Below are positions 33,389-46,089 of a DNA stretch of 64,000 nucleotides, piece after piece (the first letter of the stretch is position 1; every line of letters begins with the position of its first letter). The position numbers were made by a program, and so were the translations under genes. Source of the DNA: Vicia villosa. Taxonomy: Eukaryota; Streptophyta; Magnoliopsida; Fabales; Fabaceae. The notes under the pieces are model-generated. The model saw only the letters and a program-made list of their open reading frames with translations, did no database searches and was not told the DNA's origin. The stretch lies in contig NC_081185.1 in the NCBI RefSeq assembly GCF_029867415.1, positions 81,193,553-81,257,552 on the forward strand. The letters are read 5' to 3'.

Positions 33389-36300
33389 TGTCATACCCCA
33401 AAATTTGCCCATCTTATTTCTCTTAAAACAAACTCAGATCAAAGTTCAAGGCTCAAAAACATCCCTCCTAAGCAAAGGTTCAAGAAACTAGGGTTTGTGG
33501 TTTCCTGAAGAAAATCAATGAAACAAAGGCTCCAAGGCATCTCATATGGCCTATGATGTTTCAAACTATCTCTATGACAAAATTCAGGTCTCAAATCAAA
33601 GAGTTGATCACTCATTTACTCAGAAAATTAACAGTCGACTGATTTGACCTAAAAGTCAATTGTGGTCAAAGTACAGTCAAAACTCCTGATTTTTTGCCAA
33701 CAAACTTATTTTGAAGTATCATTCACCATTTGATCAAGGATTGATCATGGTTCATCAAGAAAAGATCAGAAATCAGCAAATTCAAAAGTTTCTAAATTAG
33801 GGTTTTCATAGGAGAAAGTCAACTGAACTTTGACCAGCCATAACTCTCCCACATGCCAAGTCTAAAAATGCTTCATTTGAGAGATGTGGATCAAAAAATT
33901 ATAGGTCTTTTTCAAAAGTCAACCAAAAGTCATCTTTTTCAAAAGAGCACGCAAGGAGCATGGAAAATTATTTTGACATGAGACCAAATACATTGGTTAG
34001 AGGACTCTTCAATGTTTCTAAAAAGTCTAAGAACTTGAAAAAATGTTGAAGGATGAGGAAATGGCAAGGTGTACAAGTTCACCTATTTTCAAGGGCATGT
34101 ATGAAGGGAAAAGGTCCAAAACTCAAAATATTTTCAAATAGGCCCACATTCTTTACATCCAATCCTTATCTTAAAGCCCATCCACGACCCAAAAATATAT
34201 CTTTCAATATTATATTATTTTTATTAATTATTTTATGGTTTTTATGCATTTAAATCATAATTTAATTATATAAAATAATAAATTAAATGAAGATATGATT
34301 TTGCTTTGATTCTAAGCCAAATATCAATCAAATATCTTCATTAAAACACCCAAAATTCGTTCACATGGTTTGAGGTACAAGAAAGGTCAATCAAGACCAA
34401 ATTTAGAAACTTTGAAAATCAAATTCCAATCAAAATTGCAATCAAAGATTCATTGAGATTTCTTCAGTTTTTGTTGACCTGATTCTATCTCTTATAAGTA
34501 GTGAATCATTCCAAACCCTAACCGACGATTTTGACTGGCCAGAAGAACCCTAAATTCCTCCAAAAAAATTGAAGAAAAAGTCACATTCGGATTCCAGGAT
34601 ACAAGCAAACTCAGGGTGTCTCATTGATCCTAATACGTTCCTGAAGTTGTTTGGAAGCTATCCAGGTCTTCACCTTCGATCAACGAGTCCAAAATCACCT
34701 GTAATAAGCCACGGTTTGTCAAAATTTAATTTGAATCGAATCCATACATACACACATCTTTAATTGATTTTGAATGCATATTTGTGTTTGTTAAAGTATT
34801 TAGATGAATTCTGGATGGTTTGATTGTACTTATATGCTTGAACGAACGATCAACCATGGTTAGGGTTTAAGTCCTTAAAAGGGGGCTTTCGATTCTGGGT
34901 AAAATTATACCAAATTGCAGTTTGTTCTGGACTCACGAGGCCTAGACGATTATAATAGGATGGTCGCGAAAAATTTATGTGCTCGTATGGAGTTTTTGCA
35001 GGTACAAAGAATTTAGCTACGAGAATAAGGCGTAGCCAATTCCTAGCAAAATCCTAGCTTAAGTTGCAGGGTTTCAATGAAGAAGACGAAGCGTCGCAAG
35101 CGCCCATTGGCTGGATTCAAATCTCCCCCCACGCCAGTCTGTTGGAAGCTCATGGATCCGGTGTGAACGTCCCTCGCGCGCGTATGATTGGCCCTCACTC
35201 TTCCAGCCACAAGATTTTACCAATTCCAGATCCAATGCATATGGGCTTGCGTGACCACCATGGAATTCCTGCGCGCAGCCACACGGAATCAAAAGCTAAG
35301 ATTTTTTTAAAATTTTTTTATTTTTAATTATACAATCTATTTTTATTTTATATATTATTTTCCTTTTTTCTTTTCTTTTCTAAAAAAAAACTTATGTAAA
35401 TTTTCTTTTAATAAAAATTATTCTAATTTTTTTGTTTGTTTTGTTTTGTTAATAAAAACATTAAAAAATAATAAAAATATTTATTTTAATTATTAATATT
35501 TATTTTGATTTAAATGATTAAAAGGATAAATTACTTTAATAGTTAATTGTTTAAATTTTAATTAATTTTTATTAATTGATGAAAATAAATATTAGGGTTA
35601 GGCTATTTTATTCGAAATTTCATTTTCACCGATTTAATTAATTAGGTTGGAAAACCAATAATTAATTAAATTGATTTTATTTTTCTATTAAACTTAGTCA
35701 ATTTGCGCCCTAATCAGGGTTTACGAAGATCGTGCTTACACTGAAAATGTTTTCCTTGTGTAGTTTTTCAGGGTTACCATCAGGGTTTGTCCGACTACGA
35801 GCCATATCAGATCAAAAGCTAAGTCCCTGATTTTATTCTTATTTTTTTAAATATTTATTTTTGCCTTCTAATTTAAATTAGGGTTTATCTTCTATATCAA
35901 TGAACTCTGCCTACACTCACCCCTTCTGTTTATTTTTCTTTTTCCAATGTTCAGGGTTAGTCAGTCGGTCAAAGCTCGATTAGTCGGTAACCCTAAAACT
36001 CAGTCTATTTATTTTTCTTTTGATTATTACTTATGTCAAACGCATTATTGGGGTTTTATTTGCTATTGCTTTTTCCCCTTCCCCATGGTTTATCATGTAA
36101 CTAATTCTGGTTTGTATTGCTTGTCCTTGAAGGCACTTAACCTTGTTTATATTACTGCGTGGTGAGTAACTTAGGGAGTGTAACCTCGAATTGAAATAGA
36201 ATCATTAATTTTACAAGATAAATTATTTTGAATCTGATCACGTGATTGTTGCACCCACACATCTTTTATGGTAACCTCTCTTGTTGCCTGTTGCCTGTTG

Positions 36301-37002
36301 CCTTATGTTTTTCAGTGCAGAATAGCCAAGTCCCTCGAATACGAGGATACCTCAGCAATGTTGCCCTCAGTTCATTCAGATCATAAGTCCCTAATGATGC
36401 TGCCTTCGATTCGCTAATATGATCTCGTCCCTCGAAGTTGCCTACGAAGTGCTGAGGTATCCTCCGGTTGCCTAAAAATAAATGGCTATTTTGATCCTTC
36501 CCTTAGACTACCTGCCCCTCTATGGCAGGGACAGTCTTGTGGCGAACGATGATTCGACGACCCTTTAACCTCCAAATAAAAGGACTTCTCTACCCTCCAA
36601 TGGTATGGATAGCCCTGAAAGGCTAAAAGAATATTTTTCATCTAACCATGTAATTTGCCCCTAATTGCTTTTCTCTGGTTTAAAAATCTTTTTATTACAT
36701 TTCTTCTTAAAAAACTCCAATAAGGCTACGCTCATTTACGAGCTAAAGTCCTTGTTTCTTCTTCTTCTACATTTCTAAACTTTTGGTTTCAAAGAGCAAA
36801 GCAATTAAGAGCCCATGGATAACCATGGATACAAAGGGTGCCTTACACCTTCCCTTTGTATAAATTACCCCCCGAACTCAGTTTTTATTTAAAAGGTTTT
36901 TCCTGTTCTTTTAGCCTTTCTATTTAATTTGGATAAAATAAAAGTCGGTGGCGACTATTGCTTACCGCGACATTTCAAATAAAGTCAGTTCACCGTATTA
37001 CA
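33389..37002 (+). mobile_element. Ogre-type solo LTR, plus strand
   Basis: Starts TGTCATACCCC and ends GTATTACA, 3614 bp. Flanks CTATG (33384-33388) and CCATG (37003-37007) match in four of five bases, an aged target duplication. There is no internal region. It carries the GCTACG/CGTAGC hairpin (35016-35036), GAAGACGA (35082), CCATTGG (35104), a CG-alternating run (35175), a 15-bp inverted repeat (36343/36450) and the conserved hairpin (36829-36861). Its sequence is distinct from the left solo-type LTRs and from NA1 and NA2. Confidence 0.85.
36829..36861 (+). other. Conserved LTR hairpin (solo LTR, plus)
   Basis: ATACAAAGGG (36829-36838) pairs with CCCTTTGTAT (36852-36861) around TGCCTTACACCTT. 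Confidence 0.75.
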
Positions 37003-39430
37003 CCATGGATCTAACAATCTCCTCCTTTGGCAAATTATGGCTAAAACAACCAAAGTTCAACTTGGAGACACAAAGCAAACTACATAAAAATTGTATTAAG
37101 GATACAACAGTTACACAACTTCAGGCTACATGCTAATCATATAAACTTTGTACATGAGGAAGAAGATAAATGATACTCCCTCTAAAATGCAACTCCAATT
37201 TACCATCCTGGAGTTTCTAGGAGAAAGCCCACATAACTCAGAGCACAAGACACAACTATTCTCATAACTCAGACCACAAGACACAAATAGAATGTTAGAA
37301 CATCCACCATGTCATCTTGAAAACACAATCACAACAGAAGTAGCAAAAGAAGCAGAAACAAACTCAGACTAAAAACTCACATGACAGACAATCATGCTCC
37401 CCCTAAAATGTTGCATACATCAAACAAAATTTGACTTAGACCTAGACCTACTGACATTTTTCTCCTCCTTTTTAGCCAAAATTTGACAAAAATAGAGTGA
37501 AAAATTGACACAAAAGAATTAACAGAAGCAACAATTGATTCAAGACAAACAAAAAGACTCAAAACTTACTCAAAATAAACAGACCAAGGACAGACCCTAA
37601 ACTTGATACTAGACCAATTGCACCAAACTGACTCAAAATAAGAGACAAATAAATTGAAACCAACGGAAAAAAGGTAAACTTGACCCAAGGAGACAAAAAA
37701 ACTAAGTCTCTTGAAAGAGACAAAAACTAAAGAGATAAAGCAAGAACACAAGACTTTAAACAAGACTGACCAAAAAATACACCTTTTTTCTATTTTTATA
37801 AACAGATAGCATATAACAACTATCCAATTCACTCTCCCGAGTCAATGAAATTGATCCAGTCTTTGTCAACATCTAGAGTTGAATCATGTAGATGAACCTA
37901 ACTCTTCATTAGGGATTTCATCTTTGTTACAAATGTTTTCCCTGTCCTAGATGCTCTAGTAATGTTCCAACATTTTTTGCAATGTTGAACCCAACCTTTT
38001 TTGGATCACTGCCCTTATCCTTCTTAGATTCCAGCATATGAACCTTTTTAGCACCAGTATCCTTGGAAGATTTGCTCATTATTGAAACGCAGTTTATGAG
38101 GATGGTGAGGTTGTAAAGCCTTTCAATACAAGGAGAGTTACCTAGTTTGTAACGAACCCTTGCTTGTAACGATAGTCTAGTCAATGAGAGTGGTTTTGGA
38201 AGAAGATAAAATCATCCTTGGTAATAGTGCACCACTCACTATAGGAGAGAGAGAGACACATTTCTTATTAGCTTTTCTCTCTTTCCAAGCTTTGAATGCT
38301 GGAAAATGTTACAACATTTGAGATGACACTCTTAATGCCATTGAAAATGCTTTTTCTGAGATTGCACATATCACAAGAGGAAGGCATATACTTGGCAAAC
38401 CGGCCAAATAGTTACTACTATAATTCTGCAGCAATGCAATTCTAAAATTACCCCTCATATTCTCAATGTAACTTGCACCTTAAGTTATGATGAAAATACT
38501 TCCTGCAGCTTCTCAGACATACCAATCTTAGGAGGGTCAATGTTTTCCTGTAACAAGACTCCTGACACAATGGTGACTTGAACCAAAGACTTGTTTCTGT
38601 AAACAGAGTTAAATCCTTGAGTACCTTGATTGTAGTAGCTTATCACACAAAAATGTCATGACATTCCGTTTGACATTGTACACTTTTAGTAATCAGCCCA
38701 ATAGAGAATACATCTTCCTTCAGCAATGTAGCTATCTTTATAGATAGACCAGGATAAAGAAATTTATGATCCAAGAGATATATTATTTCTCAACCAGAAC
38801 ATACTCCTTTAATACCATCTTAATTAGACTTGCCCAAAGGCTTTTACTCCAATATTCACCATCATTAGTTATTTCATCTCTGAAACTACTGATGATTCCA
38901 GACTAACGTAAGCTCCAAATAATGAACTCCCTCTTGGACAATTTTTTTTATTTGAGAGATTTCAAACTCAGTACCTGCTAGCCTTTTCCATAATTTATGG
39001 AGTAACCACTTGCTGAGATGATGTTTTAACATCTAGTTAAACATCACTAAAGGTACTCCTCCCAGCAGAAACTCTTAGAAGCATACCTTATTCTCTTTCA
39101 AGGAGAAGATAAGAACCTTTGAAGACTTTACAGATAATAGATTTTCCTTTGCTAAGATCACAAAGAAAAGGAATATACATGTTTCTATCCACCAAGATAC
39201 TCAACTTGCAGTAGCATGGTTGTTGTTTTGTACCAAGAAGAAGAATATGACTCCTTCATGTTTTCCATTGCATCGTTTTTTCAAATCTGGCTTTTATCAA
39301 TTTTTATGGTGAGAGAGTAAAGGACGTTGTTTTATTGGTTGAAAGAGAATGAAAGTGTGCATCGGGGATTGGTGAAAAATGAGGCTTCCTTATTTTCAAA
39401 AATGAGAATAATACCCTTACATAACAATTA
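37003..39430 (-). mobile_element. SIRE/Maximus-type copia remnant, env-like region and polypurine tract
   Basis: On the minus strand, GCCAAAGGAGGAGAT (about 37017-37031) precedes the LTR start TGTTAGATC. Upstream is a non-coding tail with AAAAAGGAGGAGAAA near 37460. Further upstream is decayed coding-like sequence, such as a short ORF at 37927-38184 and a possible start with ATGAAGGAG near 39260. The layout matches the env-like ORF and tail of the plus-strand copia at left. Stops and frameshifts are everywhere and no domain survives. Pol is absent. Confidence 0.55.
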
Positions 39431-40037
39431 ACTTATGAAAATGAGAAGAAGAAGAAAATAAACTAACTATTAAAATATTTTTATTTTTATTTTTTAGATA
39501 AAAAACAAGACACCGGAAACAATCGAAAACGATTAAAATAGGACACCTGGTAAACAATAAAAAAAGACACGCCTAGCTAAACTACGCGCAACGAAATTCC
39601 GCAAAACAGATAGGAAATTGTCAAAAATAAAAATACCCGGTCAGATAGGCTCTAACTGTACAGGAAGCAACTGCAAACAAAGTCAGAAAAATAAAACGAG
39701 CATACCAAAATAAACTACACGTAATGTAGTTTCATAAAACAGTTGTTAACGATCAAAACTCAAAATATCTTGCCCACTAATTTTATGCACAGTGTCGAAT
39801 CGCTTTTACCTGTCTGCCTATAGAACCAAAATTTTATTCTGAAGAAAGCAGAATGATTCAAAAAGACACTTGAGGCGTAGAAAATGCATGAAATGCAATT
39901 TTTGGTCATTTTCTAACTTTCAAATGATGCAAATGCTAACTTAAGGTTGACTTTTGGTCAACTTAATATATGAGTAATCGAATAATGTTGAAAATGCAGT
40001 GAATGAATGACCATGCGACAAAGTTAGGGTATGACAG
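39431..40037 (-). mobile_element. Truncated Ogre-type LTR start
   Basis: The minus strand begins TGTCATACCCTAACTTTG at 40037, a variant of the Ogre LTR start. It contains the CAAAAGTCAACC-type wording common in these LTRs. The other end is not defined; I place it near 39431. It interrupts copia integrase sequence at 40038. Confidence 0.6.
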
Positions 40038-40766
40038 GTTGATCCCCATTGGTCACAAAAAATTAGTTCTAAAGGTTTAGAATAAGTAGATGTTGAAGCA
40101 CTAGAGGGACTCATGGGAGCTTTACCCAAGCAACATACATTACAAAATTCAATCAAATTTTTATATGGAATTGGAATATTACACAATTTTAGGATGTTAC
40201 TAAGGACTTCATGATAAGGATGTACTAATATATGGTTCTAAATCTGATATAAGTTAGGACTAAATCACTTAGAACTATTATTACAAGTAGTAGTCGAAGA
40301 ATGAGATTCCAGTGCAAGGAAACTCTTGAGACTAGTTGAACTAGAAACTAAGGGGTGGAGATGTTGGCACGAGACTTAAATAAGTTTTATAGACACTTAG
40401 CACTTAAGGAGATGAAGACTGAGACTTGCAGTCAAACTTGTACAATACATCACTTGCAAGGGATCCACGAAGAAACCCCTAGAGGTAGCCTGACATTTGA
40501 AAATCATTAATTAGCATGAAACTCAAAGTAAACAGAATTGTCTCAAGTAAATTGACTCATACTAATAACCAAATTCTTAGTAATTGAAGGTACAAGAAAA
40601 ATTGGTTTAGTTTAAGAGTTGTATTATGGTAAAAGTTTGAAGTAAAAGTAATGAGCTAAGAGAGGTAATAGACAAACCTTGACCATTTCCAATCTGGACA
40701 TGGTTAGAACTAGGGAGAGAGATAGGATCTATGAGATTAGATGCATCAGGGGTACTAGGCTTGGCT
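40038..40766 (-). pseudogene. copia protease to integrase N-terminus, decayed
   Basis: Mostly unreadable through the protease. The 3' part (40186 downward) reads IPYKNLIEFCNVCCLGKAPMSP and then STYSKPLELIFCDQWGST, typical of the copia integrase zinc-finger end and the start of its catalytic core. It stops at the LTR junction at 40037. Confidence 0.7.
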
Positions 40767-41860
40767 TTATAAGAAAGTTGAGTCAGTTCCTGCTACATTG
40801 GCTTGAAACTGGAATGAGGAATTCACAGGCTTGGATAAGCTATTGGACCAGGAACTTGGTGCTCTATAGCCAAGTTGTGTCCACACATTTGGTTGAGGGT
40901 TGTTATAGCTTCCATATGGATCTAGAGTAAGCTGATAGTAGAAAAAGCTAGCATCATGCTCAGGCTTGTAATAAATTTGGTGCTGATCAAAACTCCTGTG
41001 GTTACTACGACCACCACGACCTCTTAGCCTTCCATCGCAAAAACTACGACCATGAGAGTAATTGTCACAAAATGCATATCCAGAATTTTGATAGTTGAGA
41101 TTGGTAGAGTCATTACCTTCAGGAATCTGAGGACTAGAAGGTTGCACTGATCCTTGAGTAAGATTAACAGAGATGGGCTCTTACATCCTTTTTGAATTTT
41201 TAATTTGCGTTTCTTGAGTGATGAAAAGAGATTTGAGGTCATCAAATGAGACAAACTAAGGCATGGTGTTGACTGCAACAATAATTGTATCAAATTATGT
41301 TGGTTGGACTTCAAAAATCAGTTCAATTTGATCGCGATGAGGAATCAGAACTCTATTAGACTTTAAGGTGTCCACAATTGTGTGAACACGAACAATGAAC
41401 TCAACACTAAAACATGAACCTTTGGACAAATATCGTAGCTCAGAATGAAGTTGTTTCGACCGCATTTTCATTTGCGTGTGATAAAAGAAGTGGATCTCGT
41501 CCCATATTTTCCATCAGTGACGTAACAGAACGAAACACGAGAGAAGACCGTCAAATATTGTTGACAACAACCATGTGCATAGAAGTGAGTCTTCTCCTCC
41601 CACGTAGTAAACTCCTAATTCTTTTAACTAGAATCGCAATCAATAATAGTTAGGTATCATTCAGGAATTTGTGGTGTAGCCACAAATTTCACCATTTTTG
41701 TACCTCACAACACTCCTTCTGCTTGCTGCTTCAGTTAACGATAGTTATTTTCATCAAGTTTGACAAAAATTCTTTCTTTGAAGGTAGATTTTACAACAAC
41801 AAAAATTTCACCATGATTTGTTGTAGCTTGAGATTGTTGAGATTGCGATGATGTTGCCAT
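40767..41860 (-). pseudogene. copia gag (UBN2 type), decayed
   Basis: ATG at 41860 on the minus strand opens a Ser/Gln-rich start, then KLDENNY with LKQQAEGVLRG and FVATPQIP, the N-terminal signature of UBN2-type copia gag. Later stretches read ELRYLSKGS and an HRDQIELIFE-like stretch. The C-terminal part is Gly/Arg-rich (RGRGGRSNHRS) followed by a damaged zinc knuckle in which the Cys residues are changed (HQIYYKPEHDASFFYY). Several stops and frame changes occur. Confidence 0.7.
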
Positions 41861-41905
41861 GAAAATGATTGAAACTAGCAGTATAGGCACAAGGATCAAG
41901 AGAAA

Positions 41906-41917
41906 CTCATGATACCA
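41906..41917 (-). other. copia primer binding site
   Basis: Minus-strand TGGTATCATGAG, immediately after the LTR end; close to the common copia primer site TGGTATCAGAGC. Confidence 0.8.
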
Positions 41918-41950
41918 TGTTAAAAGTTGCAGGTAGTCATAATAGAGAGA

Positions 41951-41981
<31 letters not shown>

Positions 41982-42259
41982 GGGGAGAGATAGAAATTGA
42001 TATTGATTATTTAGTTTGGAAATCAATTACAACTTTCCTTATATAGAGGAAAAGTAATCATTACACTAAACTGAATTCTATTATGCCTAATTAAATTATG
42101 TTTGGGATTAGACAGGGAGAGGGTAATTGGGCCAGAGCCCAGTCTCTATTACACTATACAAGTCCAATACTAGTTATATTCTAATATATATGTGTTTATC
42201 TAATTTAAGAGTTAATAATATAATATAGCATTTATTCCTGACCGACCAAAAATCCAACA
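41918..42259 (-). mobile_element. 5' LTR of the small copia element
   Basis: 342 bp. It contains a GT/GA microsatellite (41951-41985) and a TATATAGAGG motif near 42042 that could serve as the TATA box on the complementary strand. Confidence 0.75.
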
Positions 42260-42749
42260 AGATCAACTCAACTATGCGGCCCTATCTAGATAAAGCATTC
42301 TAATAGTTGATGAACAAGTGTGCCTCCACTTTAGAGTACCGCACTAGAGCATATTAATGTTTTCATCTCCACTGTTGATTCTCGTACAAAGCTCCCCCAC
42401 AGTCCTTGTCGGGTCATCCAGTAATGGTTTTAGTTGTACTTGATTTTATCCTAATTCGGCCCAAAACCACAAGGTTTACATCCAATCCCCAAATATAGAC
42501 CCTTGAAATTTCTACTATCACATAACTTTAACAATATGATCAGACAACCTTCTTACATCAACCTTCTTGCATCAGACAATATGATCATACTTTTACTACC
42601 ACAACCTTCTTACATCAAACCTTATCTTTGGTTCAACTTGTAATTTTTACATCTATATATCATATCAGATTAGCACTCACAATGAAAGATTAATGATAGG
42701 TGGAAGATGATGATGTGGTAATTGATAAGATTTATATTTTGCAAAAGAA

Positions 42750-42751
<2 letters not shown>
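42260..42751. other. Intergenic DNA, nothing recognised
   Basis: No ORF, repeat family or RNA gene supported. Confidence 0.5.
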
Positions 42752-42804
<53 letters not shown>

Positions 42805-43004
42805 TAAATATGTTTTTAGTTCCTATAAAATTATCCAAAATGGCTTTTAGTCCCTATAAAATTACTTTCGCACTCAGTTTTAGTCTCTGTAGATGGACCA
42901 GAAGTGAGTGTAAAAGTAATTTTATAGGAATTAAAAGTTAATATATTTTTTACAGGAACTAAAAGTCAAAATTGAGATATTTATAGGGACCAAAAACTTA
43001 TTTA

Positions 43005-43097
<93 letters not shown>
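42752..43097. repeat. (TA)n microsatellites flanking a MITE
   Basis: (TA)n runs cover about 42752-42800 and 43010-43097, separated only by the MITE at 42801-43009. The MITE appears to have inserted into a TA repeat. Confidence 0.9.
42801..43009. mobile_element. MITE with ~30-bp terminal inverted repeats
   Basis: 209 bp. The left end AGGTTAAATATGTTTTTAG and the reverse complement of the right end, AGGGTTAAATAAGTTTTTGG, match well, and the similarity continues through TCCCTATAAA. It has no coding capacity. This TIR type is abundant in legumes and is usually placed with Mutator-like MITEs. Flanking (TA)n hides the duplication. Confidence 0.85.
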
Positions 43098-43100
<3 letters not shown>

Positions 43101-44201
43101 ACTTATTAATTATGTATCAAAGTTGACCAACTAACAAACAAACAATCTATGAAGTTATTTATATAACTAAGTAACTAATTCAAGTTGTAGATTAACTAAC
43201 AAACAACATCAACTATCTACCTAAGATTAAAACATGTCACTAAACATTCTATATTACCCTTTAAGTAAAATAAATTATATACTACACAATACCCTTTTAT
43301 GTAATTGACTAAATAAATTTGTACTACCCAATTATATTTTTCCTCTCTTCTAAATGACACATCTATTTTTCATATATTCTTGATTTCACTTCTTTACCCG
43401 GGTAAAACTTTTACACATATTTTAATTTTTCCATGATTTCACTTCTTTACTCAGGTAAAGCTTTTACACATATTTTAACTTTTCCATTTCCTTCTCAAAC
43501 ACCACAATTTTCTCACCTAAACATTTTTCTTTCTCTATATCATTTAGATAATATTATACATACCTTAGAATTTATATAATTGTCATTTATTTTAAAATAA
43601 ATAAATTTATTTTAAATTTTAAATTTAGATGTGTAATCAAAATCTATCATTATTTCACACCTTTTTTATTTTAATCAGCAAAATATTTATAAATGTTTAT
43701 AGTTACTAGTGATTTGCTGTATATTTATTTCCAAATATCTGTAGTTATTGGTACTCTAAATTTTGAATATTGTTAATAATTATATTTTAAAAGTTTCTGC
43801 ATTACATATGAAAACACCTCTCAATGAGGATTCAAATTAAGTAACATATATCTACACTTAATATTAATTTCATATTGACATGGACTTAGAATAACCCTTA
43901 ATTAATTTTTTTATCGATTTATTTTATATTTTATTTTTTATAATCAAAATATTATTATTTTACGGGTCACTATCACCACAATTCATTTTTTGTTTTAATC
44001 AACAAAATATTTGTAATATTTTTAGTGGTTAAACATATTGGATTTATCATGTTGGTTATTTGTACATATTTATTTATAATATTTGTAGTTATTAATAATT
44101 TTATAATAACAATTATATATTAACAAGAATCAAATCTTATCGAATAATCTAAACTATGAATGAATTTATCCGTGCAGACAGACGAGTCTTCTACTAGTTA
44201 C
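43098..44201. other. AT-rich intergenic DNA with a 54-bp tandem duplication
   Basis: GATTTCACTTCTTTAC... occurs twice in tandem at about 43382-43490 with a few differences. Nothing else recognised. Confidence 0.6.
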
Positions 44202-45394
44202 CAGTGGCGGAGCGAGGGGGTGACGGGGGAAGGCCACGACCACCCCATTATTGAAAGCTACTTATAGTTTTATGAATGATTCTATGTGTAATGGTATTGT
44301 GATACCAAGTGAACAAAAAATTTCACTCTTTTGATAGCTTTATTGTCATGGCTCTAGAGATCAATCATCTACCTAGTCTATAGAGTTTACAGAGGTAGGA
44401 CTCACATAACTACTATCTCACTCAACTAAACAAAATGTATTTTAGCACTAATATTTTTTATTTATTTATTTCTTTTTATAATTTATAAAAAAATCAGTTT
44501 TCTTCTTAAAAATAGTTTATAAAATTATACTAATTGTCAACAAATTCAATATTATAATTAATATTTTTAATTTTTTAATATATTCAAATAATTTTATGTT
44601 TAAGAACAAATGTAATAATATTAAGAAAATTGATATAAGTGAAACATTAATGAAACTTATTTTAATAAGTGAATTTTATTAGTAGATTCGGCTAACTTAT
44701 CATTTATATAATCTTTCTTATAAATATATATTTGTATTTCAAAATGATAATAAAAATTATAAAATTATTTCTATCAAGTATTGGAAATGGTAAGATATTA
44801 ATTTGAAGATAATATAAGTAATATTAGTTTTAAAAATTAATATTATATTATAAATTGAAAAAATAATTTTATTTTGAAACAACTTTTTCTATAAATGAAT
44901 CACTCTTTTAAGGATAATGAGTAATATTTTTTACCACCTATATTTCTACCACTTTTAATATCAAATAAATTTTTATATTTACAATTTTTGTCAATTATAT
45001 TTGTTTTATTCGCTTCTATTGCGCACGTGTCACTGTTATCTCTAGTTTTTTATTATTTATTTGTAAATTCATCTATTTTTTATGTATTTTTTGATTTCAA
45101 GACTTTATTTTTTGTGAAAGTGTAAATTTTAATTTTAATTTTAGGTTTAAAATTATATATCTTTTATTTTAAAAAGTTGTTATTTTTATCAATTATAATA
45201 GAAAAAATTGATAGTATTGTCACTATAACATTTTCTTATATTTTATTATAATTTAAAGATTTCGTATTAAAAGTAATTTAAATATTTTTATAATTTTTAA
45301 TTTATTTTATCGGCCCAAGTAATTTAAATATTTTTATAATTTTTAATTTATTTTATCGGCCCTTCCAACTTTTTTTATTTTGGCTCCGCCACTG
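44202..45394. mobile_element. Non-autonomous hAT transposon
   Basis: Ends CAGTGGCGGAGC (44202) and GGCTCCGCCACTG (to 45394) are inverted repeats of hAT type. Flanks CTAGTTAC (44194-44201) and CTAGTAAC (45395-45402) match in 7 of 8 bases, the hAT duplication length. The 1193-bp interior is AT-rich and has no transposase. A direct duplication of about 46 bp (around 45270-45362, each copy ending TTTTATCGGCCC) lies near the right end. Confidence 0.9.
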
Positions 45395-46089
45395 CTAGTA
45401 ACCTCTAAAAATAAACTTTAACAATATAGTTATTCTCATTCAATTTAACAAATATTTAAAAATATATAATTAAGTTTAATATTTTTATACCGTCATTGAT
45501 AATCTCAGGCTTCAACACTTTTTTAATATACCTCTACAGCATCTACAATCCCTGGCTTCAACATATCATTCATATGTATCCTCTATTCATTAACAACTAT
45601 ATTATATAACCACGGGTCTCGAAGTATATGTATAAGAGATGTAATTGAAACATTTTCGTGCTATTCAAGTGTTTGAATAGCATTAGAGAGGGTGACACAA
45701 TTTTTATATGGGTGACGAATGCCAACGTCGTCGTTCTCACACAAGGACATGCATAATCTCTTATGTATGTGATTCATAGTATTTCCTAAATTATATCTAA
45801 AAAAAAAGTTTTGAGCAACAGACAAAAAAATAAGTTGAGAAGTAAATTAACCCAAACTAGTTTCTCTGCATTGTGTTGAAAAAGAATTCATAATAGTAAT
45901 AAATAGAAAATTAAAATGTCCTCATCCAATTCAAACACATTGGTCCAATAAGTAGCACTGGAATCATCCAACAAAATAGTCTTACTAGCTAAGAAAAACA
46001 CAATTAAGAAACCATCAGTAGTCATTACAACACTTGAATAATCTAACATAAACTATAAAAAAAAAACAAGCGGTTTGCTGCATAGGAGT
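45395..46089. other. Intergenic, downstream flank of the F-box gene
   Basis: No gene or repeat recognised. It should contain the 3' UTR and poly(A) signal of the F-box gene; I cannot place them firmly. Confidence 0.5.

Larger units (their letters stand above)
40038..42259 (-). mobile_element. Small-LTR Ty1/copia element, 5' half
   Basis: The 5' LTR is 41918-42259 (342 bp, TGTT...AACA read on the plus strand). The minus-strand primer site TGGTATCATGAG (41906-41917) follows the LTR directly and is of the initiator-Met-tRNA type. Gag and the beginning of pol follow. The element is cut off at 40038 within the integrase zinc-finger region by an Ogre-type LTR; the rest of pol and the 3' LTR are absent. 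Candidate target duplication AGATC at 42260 has no visible partner. Confidence 0.8.
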
